Shown here piece by piece: positions 17,637 through 17,742 of a DNA stretch of 17,742 bases (positions are counted from its first letter, which is position 1; every line of letters begins with the position of its first letter). The stretch covers positions 1 through 17,742 of the forward strand of contig BRYA01000297.1 of the NCBI GenBank assembly GCA_030267965.1, written 5' to 3'. The position numbers and the translations under genes were made by a program. Below the pieces are notes generated by a model that had not been told where the DNA came from, did no database searches, and saw only the letters and a list, made by a program, of their open reading frames with translations. This DNA comes from Triparma columacea. Lineage: Eukaryota > Sar > Bolidophyceae > Parmales > Triparmaceae.

Positions 17637-17742
17637 CTGTGTGGGGTGGTGGAAATGCGGTGGTGGAAACTGCTCAGTTAGCTTGCTAGTAATAATAAGT
17701 TGCGGGGGGGCAGGTGCGGCCGGCCCGGCACTGCTCCCCCCC
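17637..17742 (-). other. Probable 3' part of an upstream intron, to window edge
   Basis: The minus-strand sequence before 17636 has GCTAACTGAG (branch-like), then a C/A/T-rich stretch ending CACACAG. A stop (TAA, 17680-17678) closes the coding frame within it, which supports intron. The last 30 or so bases are very GC-rich (GGCCGGCC) and could belong to another exon; this cannot be decided here. Confidence 0.45.

Noticed and set aside
1..17742. CRISPR array, tRNA, rRNA or transposase gene
   Set aside because: No regularly spaced short repeats, cloverleaf with T-loop consensus, rRNA segment or transposase motif was seen on either strand by eye.

Overview
The window is nuclear DNA from a eukaryotic microalga, most likely a photosynthetic stramenopile. 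Three things point there. Short GT-AG introns (about 70-340 nt, donors mostly GTGAGT or GTGAGA) interrupt several genes. A plastid-type membrane protein (DUF3611 family) carries an N-terminal signal peptide followed by an A|F junction, the presequence style of algae with red-derived secondary plastids. The dominant gene joins START-like and XK-like modules. The lineage within stramenopiles (for example Parmales, diatom or pelagophyte) is inference only.

Layout, left to right. Positions 1-657 hold two copies of a roughly 245-bp non-coding repeat, 408 bp apart, each with a palindrome and a foldback. Positions 658-1422 are pyrimidine-rich intergenic DNA. Positions 1423-11656 (minus strand) are filled by one very large locus. 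A first coding exon at 11656 is followed by seven short exons and then one 7.6-kb block that stays in a single reading frame, except for one TAA at 5623-5625. Upstream of this stop lie an unrecognised N-terminal region and three and a half START-like domains. Downstream lie the second half of the fourth START-like domain and two highly similar multi-membrane-span modules that resemble the XK/XKR scramblase family. Positions 11657-12458 are intergenic. Positions 12459-14000 (minus) hold a three-exon ATP-grasp enzyme gene. Positions 14001-14535 are an AT-rich divergent intergenic region. Positions 14536 to about 15640 (plus) hold the plastid DUF3611 gene with two clear introns and a possible third. 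Positions 15730 to about 17636 (minus) are the 3' part of an unrecognised gene that runs off the right edge.

The most interesting content is the large locus. If the TAA is read through, edited or an error, the product would be about 2,950 residues: a duplicated-exon N-terminal region, four tandem lipid-binding-type START-like domains and two XK-like membrane modules. This suggests a single-chain lipid-transfer plus scramblase machine, loosely parallel to the known partnership of VPS13A with XK. If the stop is real, the locus is either a recently broken gene or makes a soluble 1,551-residue protein ending inside a domain.

Many apparent minus-strand ORF starts here are GTG or TTG codons at or just downstream of splice acceptors or inside introns. 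They were replaced by spliced models in which exon phases match at every junction. No tRNA, rRNA, CRISPR array, prokaryotic operon or transposase was recognised.
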